NCBI GenBank assembly: GCA_023417285.1
Contig: JAEZFR010000393.1
Location: 1 to 13,650 of the forward strand
DNA length: 13,650 bases
From: Bacillota bacterium
GTDB taxonomy: Bacteria; Bacillota; Clostridia; Acetivibrionales; DSM-1351
Reading direction: 5' to 3'
The notes beneath the pieces were generated by a model. That model was not told the DNA's origin and searched no databases. It worked only from the letters and a program-made list of their open reading frames with translations. Each line of letters begins with the position of its first letter. Position 1 is the first letter of the stretch. The position numbers were made by a program, and so were the translations under genes. This document shows positions 6,545 to 13,650 of this stretch, piece by piece.

Positions 6545-7834
6545 ATGTTTATTTACAAGACTAGGGATATAACGGTATATGACTCACTCCGACATGTAAG
6601 AACCAAACAAATCTTTATTGTAAAATTTTGTCCGCAATCACCGGAATTCATTTTACCAATCCCATTAACACATTTTGTTCTAAAATACTGTAAATCTTAT
6701 AATACACAAAGAAAATATGCGAATGAACTGTGTAGTTTTGTAAATTACTTGATTTCACAGGTACAAAAAGGTAGAAACGAAATCTTTGAACCACTAAAAT
6801 CAAAAGGTCTCTCTGGGCTAACATTTTATCATCTGGCTTACTATATAAACCACTTTTCAAACAATCCAGAAGAACCATTATTATTAAGTACTGCAAAAAT
6901 AAAAGAAGATATTTTGGTTATGTTTTTTAAATACTTAAGCATATCCAATATTAATAGGCTTAATGATGGCATCCTTGAAAAATTGGATGTGCTAAATTCC
7001 CAAATTATTAATAAAAAATTTAAGAAAAAATCTCCTTTCGATTTGTTCCCGGATATTGTAATTTCATATCCAAAGAACCTTAAAAAGTCTAATGATATTT
7101 TAAAAGACATGCCGGATGAATTATGGAATCTTTTAATAGAATATGCAGAAGAATACTACCCTAATATAGCTTTTGGTGTTTTAATTACTATCTGCAGTGG
7201 AATCCGGCGCGGTGGATGTGTGAACTTACGTGTGAAAGATGTGAAATTACATAAACAGAATCATATGCTATATCTTAATATTAAAGATAATCAGCATGAA
7301 TTATTTGGAGATAGAGATATAAATCTAAATAATTCCCAGGTAAAAAAACCGCGAAAAAAACAACCTGTATTACCATTGCATTCAAGGATAGCAGAGATTT
7401 ATGAAACCCATAAAAACTACTTAATGAAAATATATGGTACTCGGCACATAGAAAATAATGCACTTTTTCCGAACGATGATGGATTACCTATGTCAGGTGA
7501 TTCTTACAGTAATTATTTTAGAAAATTGAAAAGTGATTTTATTGCATTTTTGGAATCCGAAGGGCTTCCTGCAATAGCCCAGCAAATGAGGGAATACAGT
7601 TGGAGTACTCATATTGGAAGACATATTTTTACTAACACCATTGTAAAAAAAGGATTTGCCAACGGAAGTGGAAATAAGCCAATACCAAAACTCGTAGCCC
7701 TTTTACGTGGTGACAGTTCAGAGGAATCGTCCATGGTATACATTGATGATTATACTTTAAGTGAAGCAGTATCTAATAATATAAATGACATTAGTAAAAT
7801 AGCATCGGAGTATAAAGAAAATGAAAATGGCTAA
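6545..7834 (+). CDS. Tyrosine recombinase (integrase), first member of a coupled pair
   Basis: The 429-residue protein is a site-specific tyrosine recombinase. An N-terminal SAM-like DNA-binding region (about 40-160) includes SYNTQRKYANELCSFVNYL. The C-terminal catalytic core has R221 in CSGIRRGGCVNLRVKDV, a candidate hairpin lysine around 267-272 (VKKPRKKQPVLPL), H356 and R359 in STHIGRHIFTN, and the nucleophile Y399 in SSMVYIDDY. The position that is normally His or Trp (LGHSS in most family members) is Asp here: LRGDSS, D390, nine residues before Y399. The ribosome binding site AAAGG (6531-6535) supports the start. The gene overlaps the next one by 14 bases, suggesting coupled translation. 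The size and the pairing with a very large partner resemble GmtY of gamma-mobile-trio islands. Tn554-type TnpA is the other comparison, but its partner is much smaller. Confidence 0.85.
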   Translation: MFIYKTRDITVYDSLRHVRTKQIFIVKFCPQSPEFILPIPLTHFVLKYCKSYNTQRKYANELCSFVNYLISQVQKGRNEIFEPLKSKGLSGLTFYHLAYYINHFSNNPEEPLLLSTAKIKEDILVMFFKYLSISNINRLNDGILEKLDVLNSQIINKKFKKKSPFDLFPDIVISYPKNLKKSNDILKDMPDELWNLLIEYAEEYYPNIAFGVLITICSGIRRGGCVNLRVKDVKLHKQNHMLYLNIKDNQHELFGDRDINLNNSQVKKPRKKQPVLPLHSRIAEIYETHKNYLMKIYGTRHIENNALFPNDDGLPMSGDSYSNYFRKLKSDFIAFLESEGLPAIAQQMREYSWSTHIGRHIFTNTIVKKGFANGSGNKPIPKLVALLRGDSSEESSMVYIDDYTLSEAVSNNINDISKIASEYKENENG

Positions 7835-10800
7835 ATCTGAAGTAATGAATATGCTTGGAATATCTACACTTAATGATGAGATAGCTGAAAATGTATTGAA
7901 ACTATGTGGTCTAAAGGTTGAATACGATGTGGAGGAGGTTTGCAGATTCTATGCTAAAGCTGTAACATTTTTTAGGGAATACTTACCAGAATTTTATGTA
8001 TCAGAATTAATTGGAATGAATGTTGATGAATTATTAAACATGAATATTGAGTATATGACAATGCCTGTTGAAATGCAGTGTTTATTCTATGACAATTATC
8101 CAGAAGGAAAATTTAGATACTCTAAGTTTGCTTATAATTCTGTACAGGTGTATAAGGTGTTGGATATTTTGAGTAAGTCGATCTTTCTAGAAGTACCGGA
8201 ATATTTTGCAAAGCTTTACGAAAAAAGTTTTATTTCTGTAGAAGCTGCTGTTACCATATTAGGCTTTACTAAAGTTAATCCTGCTTTATACCATTTTTAT
8301 TTAATGAAACTTGACATAAGATATGATTGTTCTGAAGGTGAGAAAAAATATTTAATTGATGATATATGTAACATATTAGAAAAGTCTAATGAAATATTCG
8401 ATAAATATTTGTCTTTTAATGAAGCCTGTGAATTATATAGCTATAATATTTTAAAATTTTTGTGTAATGATAATATACCATTTGAAAATAGTTCTAATAT
8501 TCTAAAATATGATGTGGTTTCTAGTGATACTAGATTCAAATATCCTTTTAGAGAGAGTCAAACCTTTTTCGATAAAAATGATGTTCAAGTAAAGTACTTG
8601 GATTGGTTCAAGAGAAGTACCGGCAGCATAATTAATGGACTCAGAGTATTAAATTTTTGTGAGTCAAAGTTCGAATGTAATTGTTTTGAAACCGAGATTT
8701 TAGCTGAAAATATATATTCTGCTGAAACGGGAATTGAACCAGACTCATTGTCTTCCAATAAACTTACTTTTTACGAATATGACCCTGAATATGAGAGTAT
8801 CAACCTATTATATAAAATGTGGGGGTTAGATGAAATTAAGAAGAAGGAAGTATTTGAAAGTATACTTAGACGTAGTGATATTGCAAAAAAATATAAATCA
8901 GTTTGTCTCTACCGTATAAATGATTTTAAAGAGCAATATGAAAAAGTAGCTTATTCTAATGCACTTATGAATATAGGTTTAAGAACAATGGATAGCAATG
9001 AATATTTCTATTCAACAAATGATAATAATTCATTAAGTTTCTACTTCAAATGGGCTAAAACATCATCCCCAAACTGGGTTTTGTTTATAAGTAAAAGTTC
9101 AAAGGAATATGTCTCGGTTGATATTGCTAAGTACTGGAATAATGCTCTTGATTATATGGATAATATAGATAAAAAAATCATAGTTCATAAAAAACACCAA
9201 TATATATCATATATTGCGCTTAGACGTAAATGCTTGAAGCAATTTTATACTCTAGGGATATTTGACTTACATAGTAATGATGATGGTCTGGTAAAGGCGT
9301 ATGTAAATCTTGATTATACTTGCTTATATAGCTTTAACAGTAACTTACAAAATAGTATTAGAGATGATTTTAGTACAGCTATAAAAGTTAAAGACGTGTA
9401 TTTAGAAAAAATGTCAGTTGCTTTTTTACAGCATAAAGTGAAAAGTAGTATTATATTCTGCGAAACATTGGATGAGTCTAATGAATTTTGGCCAATAAGT
9501 ACGGTAATTACCTATCTTAATATTGATAAATATTCAATTACACTGGCATGGGCAATTCTTTATAATCTTGAATTATCAATATTTTATTGTTGCGGAAATC
9601 TGTACTTTATACCTGAAGAGATACTCACGTTGAGAAGCAATATAGCTGACTTTTTAGAGGAATATATACCAGTAAAGAAATTATATTATTTGCTTCATGA
9701 GAGCCATCCAATGCAAAAGTTAGCTGTAGAAATAGTTGCACCGCCGGCAATGTTTTATTTCCTGATGCCAGAGAATAATAAGGGTTTTTATTTTATTAAA
9801 AAAATCCCACAAAAGCTTTTGGATGATGTGTATAATGAGAGCGCTAATTGTGATACTTTACTAACAGCAGCTGAAGTTCAAGGAAATTTAAACATGCTTC
9901 CTTCGAAAATACCAAGCATATTGGCTGTTCATTTGTTACATATTCATAATGGACTAAATAAACTTAATCAGACACATTCTCTATATGCAGATAGCTCTAA
10001 TGCCTATTGTAAGAGAGATACAGTTATAAAATTAATTAATATTCAAAAATTTCACCAAGAAAATTATGTCTTGGAAGATGACATTCCTAAAATTTTAAAC
10101 ATTAATATTGAAAGTTTATCCGAAAAAGATAATGAAATCTTAAAGACAATTAGTGTATATACGACACCTGATTACATCATGCATATGTCTGAAAGTAAGC
10201 ATTTAACAAATGATAGAGCTTACCGAAAAGAAGATGTGCATAACTTGAGGGAGTTCTTTCATGTTCCTCGAAATACGCAGTATGATGTAAAAGTTGACAA
10301 TAATGTATCCTGTAAAGTACCTTATCAGACTTATACAACAAGACTAGAGCCATTGGGGCTAAAAGAAACTTTAGAACGTATATCGCCTTTATCATCAGAA
10401 ATATGGGATGGATATGTAAGGCTGCAGTTATCAGTTCAGCAACGCTCTGAAAAAGGCCTAAATTCCATGATAAATCAATACATAAAAACACTGAATATCT
10501 TGATAAACATATTCCAGGAAAATAAAATTACAGAAATAAGTGACCTACAGACGGGTATTATAAACCGTAGTTTTAATAGTATTGGTTCCATAACATATTC
10601 CAGTATCCTGATAGGATTTTTTAAGTATGCAACCATTGAGTATGCTGATAAAGGAATTAAGCCAAAGTACCGTATTGCTGAATTAAAAATACCTACGACA
10701 AAAAAAGAAAACCCTGATAATATATTACCTGAGGCCTATAGCTTCAGAGAGTATAGCAAGCTATTTAATTACTGTAATGATTATTATATGCATATTGAAA

Positions 10801-11165
10801 CAGCTGTGAATGAGATCCTTGACCATGGTACATGCACCTATGCATCAACTTGGTTCTATGTAATGTCACATTTAAATAACGCATGGAGAAGTAGTGATTT
10901 CGCGATGTTTCCATATATAGATATCTTAGATGTCAACTATAGAAATACTTCTAATGAAATTAAATGGTATCTTAATAACAGGATAACTAAAAGTGATTCA
11001 ACTATTATAGTACTGAGAATTCAGAGTAATCCTAAGGTTATATCCAAAACAAAGAAATACACCCGATTTACTTGTTCTGATGAGCTCCTTGAGACATACG
11101 CAACTGTTTATTCATTATTAGTCTTTTATACATCAAATTACCTCTGTTACAATGTAAGCGCTTAA
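7821..11165 (+). CDS. Large recombinase-like partner protein, C-terminus cut off by IS66
   Basis: The frame encodes 1114 residues, but only the first 1111 are native. The last three codons (V, S, A) and the TAA stop come from the left inverted repeat of the IS66 element starting at 11154. Most of the protein (1-950) is of no family I recognise. Near the C-terminus it resembles a tyrosine-recombinase core: a helix leading to HLNNAWRSSDFAMFPYIDI (R1023 as the candidate first catalytic Arg), then a basic turn SKTKKYTRF (about 1075-1082) where the hairpin Lys is expected. The HxxR and Tyr motifs that should follow are missing, so the product is probably inactive as a recombinase. GGAG at 7807-7810 lies 10 bases before the ATG, and the gene starts inside the previous one. 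Length and context resemble GmtZ-type (VPA1269-like) integrases. The rest should lie beyond the window. Confidence 0.7.
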   Translation: MKMAKSEVMNMLGISTLNDEIAENVLKLCGLKVEYDVEEVCRFYAKAVTFFREYLPEFYVSELIGMNVDELLNMNIEYMTMPVEMQCLFYDNYPEGKFRYSKFAYNSVQVYKVLDILSKSIFLEVPEYFAKLYEKSFISVEAAVTILGFTKVNPALYHFYLMKLDIRYDCSEGEKKYLIDDICNILEKSNEIFDKYLSFNEACELYSYNILKFLCNDNIPFENSSNILKYDVVSSDTRFKYPFRESQTFFDKNDVQVKYLDWFKRSTGSIINGLRVLNFCESKFECNCFETEILAENIYSAETGIEPDSLSSNKLTFYEYDPEYESINLLYKMWGLDEIKKKEVFESILRRSDIAKKYKSVCLYRINDFKEQYEKVAYSNALMNIGLRTMDSNEYFYSTNDNNSLSFYFKWAKTSSPNWVLFISKSSKEYVSVDIAKYWNNALDYMDNIDKKIIVHKKHQYISYIALRRKCLKQFYTLGIFDLHSNDDGLVKAYVNLDYTCLYSFNSNLQNSIRDDFSTAIKVKDVYLEKMSVAFLQHKVKSSIIFCETLDESNEFWPISTVITYLNIDKYSITLAWAILYNLELSIFYCCGNLYFIPEEILTLRSNIADFLEEYIPVKKLYYLLHESHPMQKLAVEIVAPPAMFYFLMPENNKGFYFIKKIPQKLLDDVYNESANCDTLLTAAEVQGNLNMLPSKIPSILAVHLLHIHNGLNKLNQTHSLYADSSNAYCKRDTVIKLINIQKFHQENYVLEDDIPKILNINIESLSEKDNEILKTISVYTTPDYIMHMSESKHLTNDRAYRKEDVHNLREFFHVPRNTQYDVKVDNNVSCKVPYQTYTTRLEPLGLKETLERISPLSSEIWDGYVRLQLSVQQRSEKGLNSMINQYIKTLNILINIFQENKITEISDLQTGIINRSFNSIGSITYSSILIGFFKYATIEYADKGIKPKYRIAELKIPTTKKENPDNILPEAYSFREYSKLFNYCNDYYMHIETAVNEILDHGTCTYASTWFYVMSHLNNAWRSSDFAMFPYIDILDVNYRNTSNEIKWYLNNRITKSDSTIIVLRIQSNPKVISKTKKYTRFTCSDELLETYATVYSLLVFYTSNYLCYNVSA
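11146..11153. repeat. Candidate left copy of the IS66 target-site duplication
   Basis: IS66-family elements usually duplicate 8 bases. The 8 bases next to the left end are GTTACAAT. The right-hand copy would be the first 8 bases after the window and so cannot be checked here. Confidence 0.4.
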
Positions 11166-11176
11166 TCTTGGGGTGC
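11154..11176. repeat. IS66 left terminal inverted repeat (23 bp)
   Basis: The first 20 bases are GTAAGCGCTTAATCTTGGGG. All 23 positions are the exact reverse complement of 13628-13650. The repeat contains the perfect palindrome TAAGCGCTTA and supplies the premature stop (TAA, 11163-11165) of the interrupted recombinase gene. Confidence 0.95.
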
Positions 11177-11184
11177 GTAGTAGT

Positions 11185-11205
11185 TTATCCATTCGTATGG
11201 GATAA
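11185..11205 (+). promoter_or_regulatory. Small hairpin near the left end of IS66
   Basis: TTATCCAT (11185-11192) pairs with ATGGGATAA (11197-11205), with one bulged G and a TCGT loop. It lies between the left repeat and tnpA. Its right arm overlaps a -10-like TGGGATAAT (11198-11206) with no good -35, so a tnpA promoter here is possible but weak. Confidence 0.25.
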
Positions 11206-11220
11206 TCCTTTTAAATAGTC

Positions 11221-11264
11221 TTTAGACTTTTTAGAGTTTTTCGACTTTGTCTAAAAAGTCTAAA
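11221..11264 (+). promoter_or_regulatory. 15-bp perfect inverted repeat in the tnpA leader
   Basis: TTTAGACTTTTTAGA (11221-11235) and TCTAAAAAGTCTAAA (11250-11264) are exact reverse complements with a 14-base loop. The stem ends six bases before the AAGGAGG of tnpA. No U-run follows, so it is not a terminator. It may limit tnpA expression from transcripts entering the IS from the host gene, a common way for insertion sequences to limit transposition. That role is inferred. Confidence 0.5.
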
Positions 11265-11270
11265 ATCACC

Positions 11271-11277
11271 AAGGAGG
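11271..11277 (+). promoter_or_regulatory. Ribosome binding site AAGGAGG that decides the tnpA start
   Basis: AAGGAGG is followed after 11 bases by ATG 11289. A longer reading from TTG 11247 would start upstream of this site, inside the hairpin, so the ATG at 11289 is preferred. Confidence 0.6.
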
Positions 11278-11288
11278 CTATCCCCAAA

Positions 11289-11627
11289 ATGGATAAAATA
11301 ACAGATACTAAAACTGAATTTAGACTCAAGCAGTGGACTCAGATAGTCCAGACGTGCCAAGCCAGTGGAATGACGGCTGTCAGTTGGTGTAATCAGAACA
11401 ATGTAAATATTAAATCATATTACTATTGGTTACGCAGAATCCGCACTCTGGCAATCGAAAATGGGCCTCTTGAGCTTCAAAGTAAAGGGCAGCAGATTGT
11501 ACCCGTATCTTTCCGGCAGACAGCAGCAGTTACAATTCATATTAATTCCGTTTCTATAGATATCCCTGATGGAACTTCCAAAGATACAATTGCGGCAGTT
11601 CTGTCGGCATTGAAAATCATATGTTAG
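11289..11627 (+). CDS. tnpA: IS66 accessory protein TnpA
   Basis: The 112-residue protein matches the first gene of IS66 elements. The N-terminal half is a helix-turn-helix region (FRLKQWTQIVQTCQASGM, then VSWCNQNN and YYYWLRRIR, about 11-52), probably DNA-binding. The C-terminal half is short and carries a beta-type stretch (VTIHINSVSIDIPDG, 81-95). The frame is open back to a TTG at 11247, but the strong AAGGAGG at 11271 supports ATG 11289. The stop overlaps the tnpB start by 7 bases (11621-11627), giving coupled translation. TnpA is required along with TnpB for IS66 transposition in studied elements, but its exact function is unclear. A hairpin just upstream may limit its expression. Confidence 0.88.
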   Translation: MDKITDTKTEFRLKQWTQIVQTCQASGMTAVSWCNQNNVNIKSYYYWLRRIRTLAIENGPLELQSKGQQIVPVSFRQTAAVTIHINSVSIDIPDGTSKDTIAAVLSALKIIC

Positions 11628-11977
11628 GCGATATTTCAAAAGCAGAAGACATTTACATTGTATGTGGTTACTCTGATATGCGCAAGTCAATCGACGGATT
11701 CGCTGCGATAATAAAGGGAACTTTTGGTATGGATCCGTTTTCACAGAGCTTGTTTTTGTTCTGCGGCAAAAGAAGGGATCGGTTAAAAGCTCTCTATTGG
11801 GAAGGGGACGGTTTTGTCCTGCTGTACAAGCGGTTGGAGAACGGGAGCTTCAAATGGCCTCGGACACCAGAGCAGGCAAGATGTCTTACAATGCAGGAAT
11901 TTCGGTGGCTTATGGATGGCTTGGCGATTGATCAACCTAAGGCAATCCGGGAAGCGAAACAGGGTGATATCTATTGA
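11621..11977 (+). CDS. tnpB: IS66 accessory protein TnpB (IS66 Orf2 family)
   Basis: The 118-residue protein is a typical IS66 Orf2-like protein. Recognisable stretches are VCGYSDMRKSIDGFAAII (14-31), FLFCGKRRDRLKALYWEGDG (45-64) and FKWPR (77-81), the conserved core of the family. Its ATG lies inside the end of tnpA, and I see no strong ribosome binding site before it, so translation probably depends on ribosomes finishing tnpA. It is full length and undamaged. It works with TnpA and TnpC in transposition; its molecular activity is not established. It should not be confused with the unrelated RNA-guided TnpB of IS200/IS605 elements. Confidence 0.93.
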   Translation: MLGDISKAEDIYIVCGYSDMRKSIDGFAAIIKGTFGMDPFSQSLFLFCGKRRDRLKALYWEGDGFVLLYKRLENGSFKWPRTPEQARCLTMQEFRWLMDGLAIDQPKAIREAKQGDIY

Positions 11978-12016
11978 TAAAATGTGCTGAAAAGTGTGGG
12001 TTCTACTGTATTTCAG

Positions 12017-12046
12017 TTGGAAATTTCAGTCCAATAATGGTATAAT
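12017..12046 (+). promoter_or_regulatory. Candidate promoter placing transcription start at the tnpC ATG
   Basis: TTGGAA (12017-12022) and TATAAT (12041-12046) are 18 bases apart, and TGG before the -10 makes it an extended -10 (TGGTATAAT). The -10 ends only six bases before ATG 12053, so transcription from it would begin at or next to the start codon and the message would be leaderless. Confidence 0.4.
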
Positions 12047-12052
12047 TAACTT

Positions 12053-13642
12053 ATGCAAAAGATTGATATTACAGGGCTTTCGCCCAATCAAATTGAATAT
12101 GTTTCCTCGTTGGAAAAAACAGTAGAAAACCAGCAAGTTCGTATTGAACAACTTACTGAGCTTCTTATTAAATCTCAAAAAGCTTTATATGGCCAATCCA
12201 GTGAAAAGCGGCGTTATGTTTTTGATGAAGACAGCAGTCAGCTATCCTTATTCAATGAGGCAGAGGTCGAAGCCGGCAACAAGGCAGAAGAACCCACCGT
12301 GCAGACAATTGTGGCAGCACATGCCAGAAAACCTAAGAGAACCAAGGAAGAACTGGCAGAAACGGTACCAGTGGTGGAAGTCGTTTGTGATCTGGATAAA
12401 GATAAACGCACCTGTAACATTTGCAACGCCGATCTGAGATATCTCGGAAAGGAATATGTCCGGGACGAACTGGAGATTATCCCTGCCCAGGTACGCATAT
12501 TGAGATATATTCGTTTTAATTATGTATGCAAGGAATGTGAGAAGGAGACTTGCGAAGCCAATATTGTCAAAGCTCCTGTCCCAAAACCTGTTATGAAGCG
12601 CAGCCTTGCTTCTGCCTCAACCGTAGCTTATGTAATGTATCAAAAATATGCAAATGGAATGCCTTTATACCGACAGGAAAAGGACTGGGCCAACCAAGGA
12701 GTGAAACTTTCCAGAGCTACTCTGGCCAATTGGATTATACGTCCAAGTCATGAATGGCTCGAACCAATGTATGATGCTATTAAGAAAAATCTGGTGACCG
12801 AACCGTTGATACATGCGGACGAAACCGTCCTGCAGGTATTGAAAGAGCCGGGACGGAAAGCAACCACCGAATCACGAATGTGGGTCTACACTTCCGGTCA
12901 AAGTCCGACTCCGGCGGTTTTGTTTGAATACCAGCCTACGCGATCCGGTCAGCACGCCAGACGGTTTCTGGAAGGGTTTTCAGGTTATCTTCAAACAGAT
13001 GGCTACAGTGGTTACAATGCAGTACCTAATGTCATACATTGTGGATGTTGGGCTCATTTACAGCGCAAATTTGAAGAAGCAATTCCTAATGGAGCAGATA
13101 ACAAAAGCTCCAAGGCAGCTATTGGATATGATTACTGTAACCGCTTATTTACCATGGAAAAGAAATGGATAGAATTATCCTTTGAGAATCGGCACCAAGA
13201 ACGGCAAACAAATGCAAAACCTCTTCTTGATGAGTTCTGGCAATGGGTGTCGCATTTAAATCCTCTCCAAAACTCAAATCTGGGAAAAGCAGTTACCTAT
13301 GCGTTAAATCAAAAGGAAACTCTGATTAATTTTATGCTGGATGGGCGCATTGAAATTTCCAATAACCGTGCTGAAAATGCCATCAGGCCTTATGTCACAG
13401 GTCGGAAGAACTGGCTTTTTGCCGATACGACCCGTGGAGCCAAAGCCAGCGCCATTGTATACAGCATGATCGAATCAGCTAAAGCAAATCAACTCAATCC
13501 ATATATGTATTTGGTGTATCTACTGTCAAAATTACCGGACTTGAATAAATTAACTCAAGAATCTCTGACATCTTTTCTTCCATGGTCACCCGAATTGCCA
13601 TCCTGGTGTCATAAAGATTCAAACAAGGCACCCCAAGATTAA
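12053..13642 (+). CDS. tnpC: IS66 transposase TnpC (DDE)
   Basis: The 529-residue protein is the catalytic transposase. It has an N-terminal coiled-coil (about 10-45, with heptad-like VENQQVRIEQLTELL), a zinc-finger with CNIC (C121, C124) and CKEC (C159, C162), the DDE core, and the C-terminal IS66 domain (about 480-515, LNPYMYLVYLLSKLP). The catalytic residues appear intact: D256 in HADET, D316 in QTDGYSGY, and E441 in NNRAENAIRP. The stop codon (13640-13642) lies inside the right inverted repeat. It follows tnpB after 75 bases. There is no ribosome binding site before the ATG; a TATAAT six bases upstream suggests a leaderless message, or else coupling to tnpB read-through. The start fits the usual N-terminus of the family. 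Confidence 0.95.
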   Translation: MQKIDITGLSPNQIEYVSSLEKTVENQQVRIEQLTELLIKSQKALYGQSSEKRRYVFDEDSSQLSLFNEAEVEAGNKAEEPTVQTIVAAHARKPKRTKEELAETVPVVEVVCDLDKDKRTCNICNADLRYLGKEYVRDELEIIPAQVRILRYIRFNYVCKECEKETCEANIVKAPVPKPVMKRSLASASTVAYVMYQKYANGMPLYRQEKDWANQGVKLSRATLANWIIRPSHEWLEPMYDAIKKNLVTEPLIHADETVLQVLKEPGRKATTESRMWVYTSGQSPTPAVLFEYQPTRSGQHARRFLEGFSGYLQTDGYSGYNAVPNVIHCGCWAHLQRKFEEAIPNGADNKSSKAAIGYDYCNRLFTMEKKWIELSFENRHQERQTNAKPLLDEFWQWVSHLNPLQNSNLGKAVTYALNQKETLINFMLDGRIEISNNRAENAIRPYVTGRKNWLFADTTRGAKASAIVYSMIESAKANQLNPYMYLVYLLSKLPDLNKLTQESLTSFLPWSPELPSWCHKDSNKAPQD

Positions 13643-13650
13643 GCGCTTAC
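13628..13650. repeat. IS66 right terminal inverted repeat (23 bp)
   Basis: It is the exact reverse complement of 11154-11176 and ends in CGCTTAC at the last base of the window. The tnpC stop codon TAA (13640-13642) lies inside it. Confidence 0.95.

Larger units (their letters stand above)
11154..13650 (+). mobile_element. Complete IS66-family insertion sequence
   Basis: The element is 2497 bases, bounded by a perfect 23-bp terminal inverted repeat beginning GTAAGCG as is usual for IS66. It carries the three standard genes in order: tnpA (11289-11627), tnpB (11621-11977) and tnpC (12053-13642), all intact. It is inserted in the same orientation as the large recombinase gene, which it interrupts after codon 1111. 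It is visibly richer in G+C than the island around it, so it comes from a different source. The window ends exactly at its last base, which would fit a contig or window edge placed on a repeated element. With all genes and both ends present it is probably still mobile. Confidence 0.93.

Noticed and set aside
6841..7110. Minus-strand frame inside the tyrosine recombinase gene
   Set aside because: It is a shadow of the catalytic gene and has no independent support.
10177..10491. Minus-strand frame inside the large recombinase-like gene
   Set aside because: It is fully covered by the coupled + strand gene, with no start signal or recognisable motif.
11247..11288. Longer tnpA start at TTG 11247
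   Set aside because: The AAGGAGG at 11271-11277 lies downstream of this codon and points to ATG 11289; the TTG is also inside the leader hairpin.
12144..12437. Second + strand frame inside tnpC
   Set aside because: tnpC is intact and well recognised over this region; the other frame is a by-product.

Overview
The window looks like part of a genomic island from an AT-rich Firmicute, probably a Clostridia member. The evidence is an A+T-heavy base composition with A/T-ending codons, Gram-positive style ribosome binding sites (GGAGG, AAGGAG, AAGGGG), and an IS66 element of the clostridial type. The species cannot be read from the sequence. Every supported gene lies on the + strand.

Layout. (1) Bases 1-141 hold the end of an unidentified gene, possibly frameshifted. 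(2) Bases 142-698 are a long, very AT-rich gap with several inverted repeats and one convincing intrinsic terminator (510-556). (3) Bases 699-6199 carry four cargo genes: a KAP-family P-loop NTPase, a SIR2-like/AbiH-like protein, a small protein with three predicted membrane segments, and a protein with a CxxC...SHIIPK...CxxC HNH-type zinc ribbon. The family types point to phage defence or abortive infection. (4) Bases 6200-6544 are a gap with a possible gene relic and an unusually GC-rich hairpin stretch just before the next gene. (5) Bases 6545-11153 hold two translationally coupled genes: a 429-residue tyrosine recombinase and a very large (at least 1111 residues) partner whose C-terminus also looks like a tyrosine-recombinase core. 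(6) Bases 11154-13650 are a complete IS66-family insertion sequence (tnpA, tnpB, tnpC) with a perfect 23-bp terminal inverted repeat. Its left end lies inside the large recombinase gene and its right end is the last base of the window.

How the parts fit. A recombinase pair of about 430 and more than 1100 residues next to defence-type cargo resembles the gamma-mobile-trio islands of Gammaproteobacteria (GmtY, GmtZ, GmtX). This could be a Gram-positive counterpart, with the third gene beyond the IS. That is inference from architecture, not from a homology search. The IS66 insertion cuts the large partner between its first catalytic Arg/Lys region and the expected HxxR and Tyr motifs, so the island has probably lost autonomous mobility while keeping its cargo. 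I do not recognise the KAP NTPase plus SIR2/AbiH-like pairing as a named system; it is the best candidate here for an undescribed defence system.
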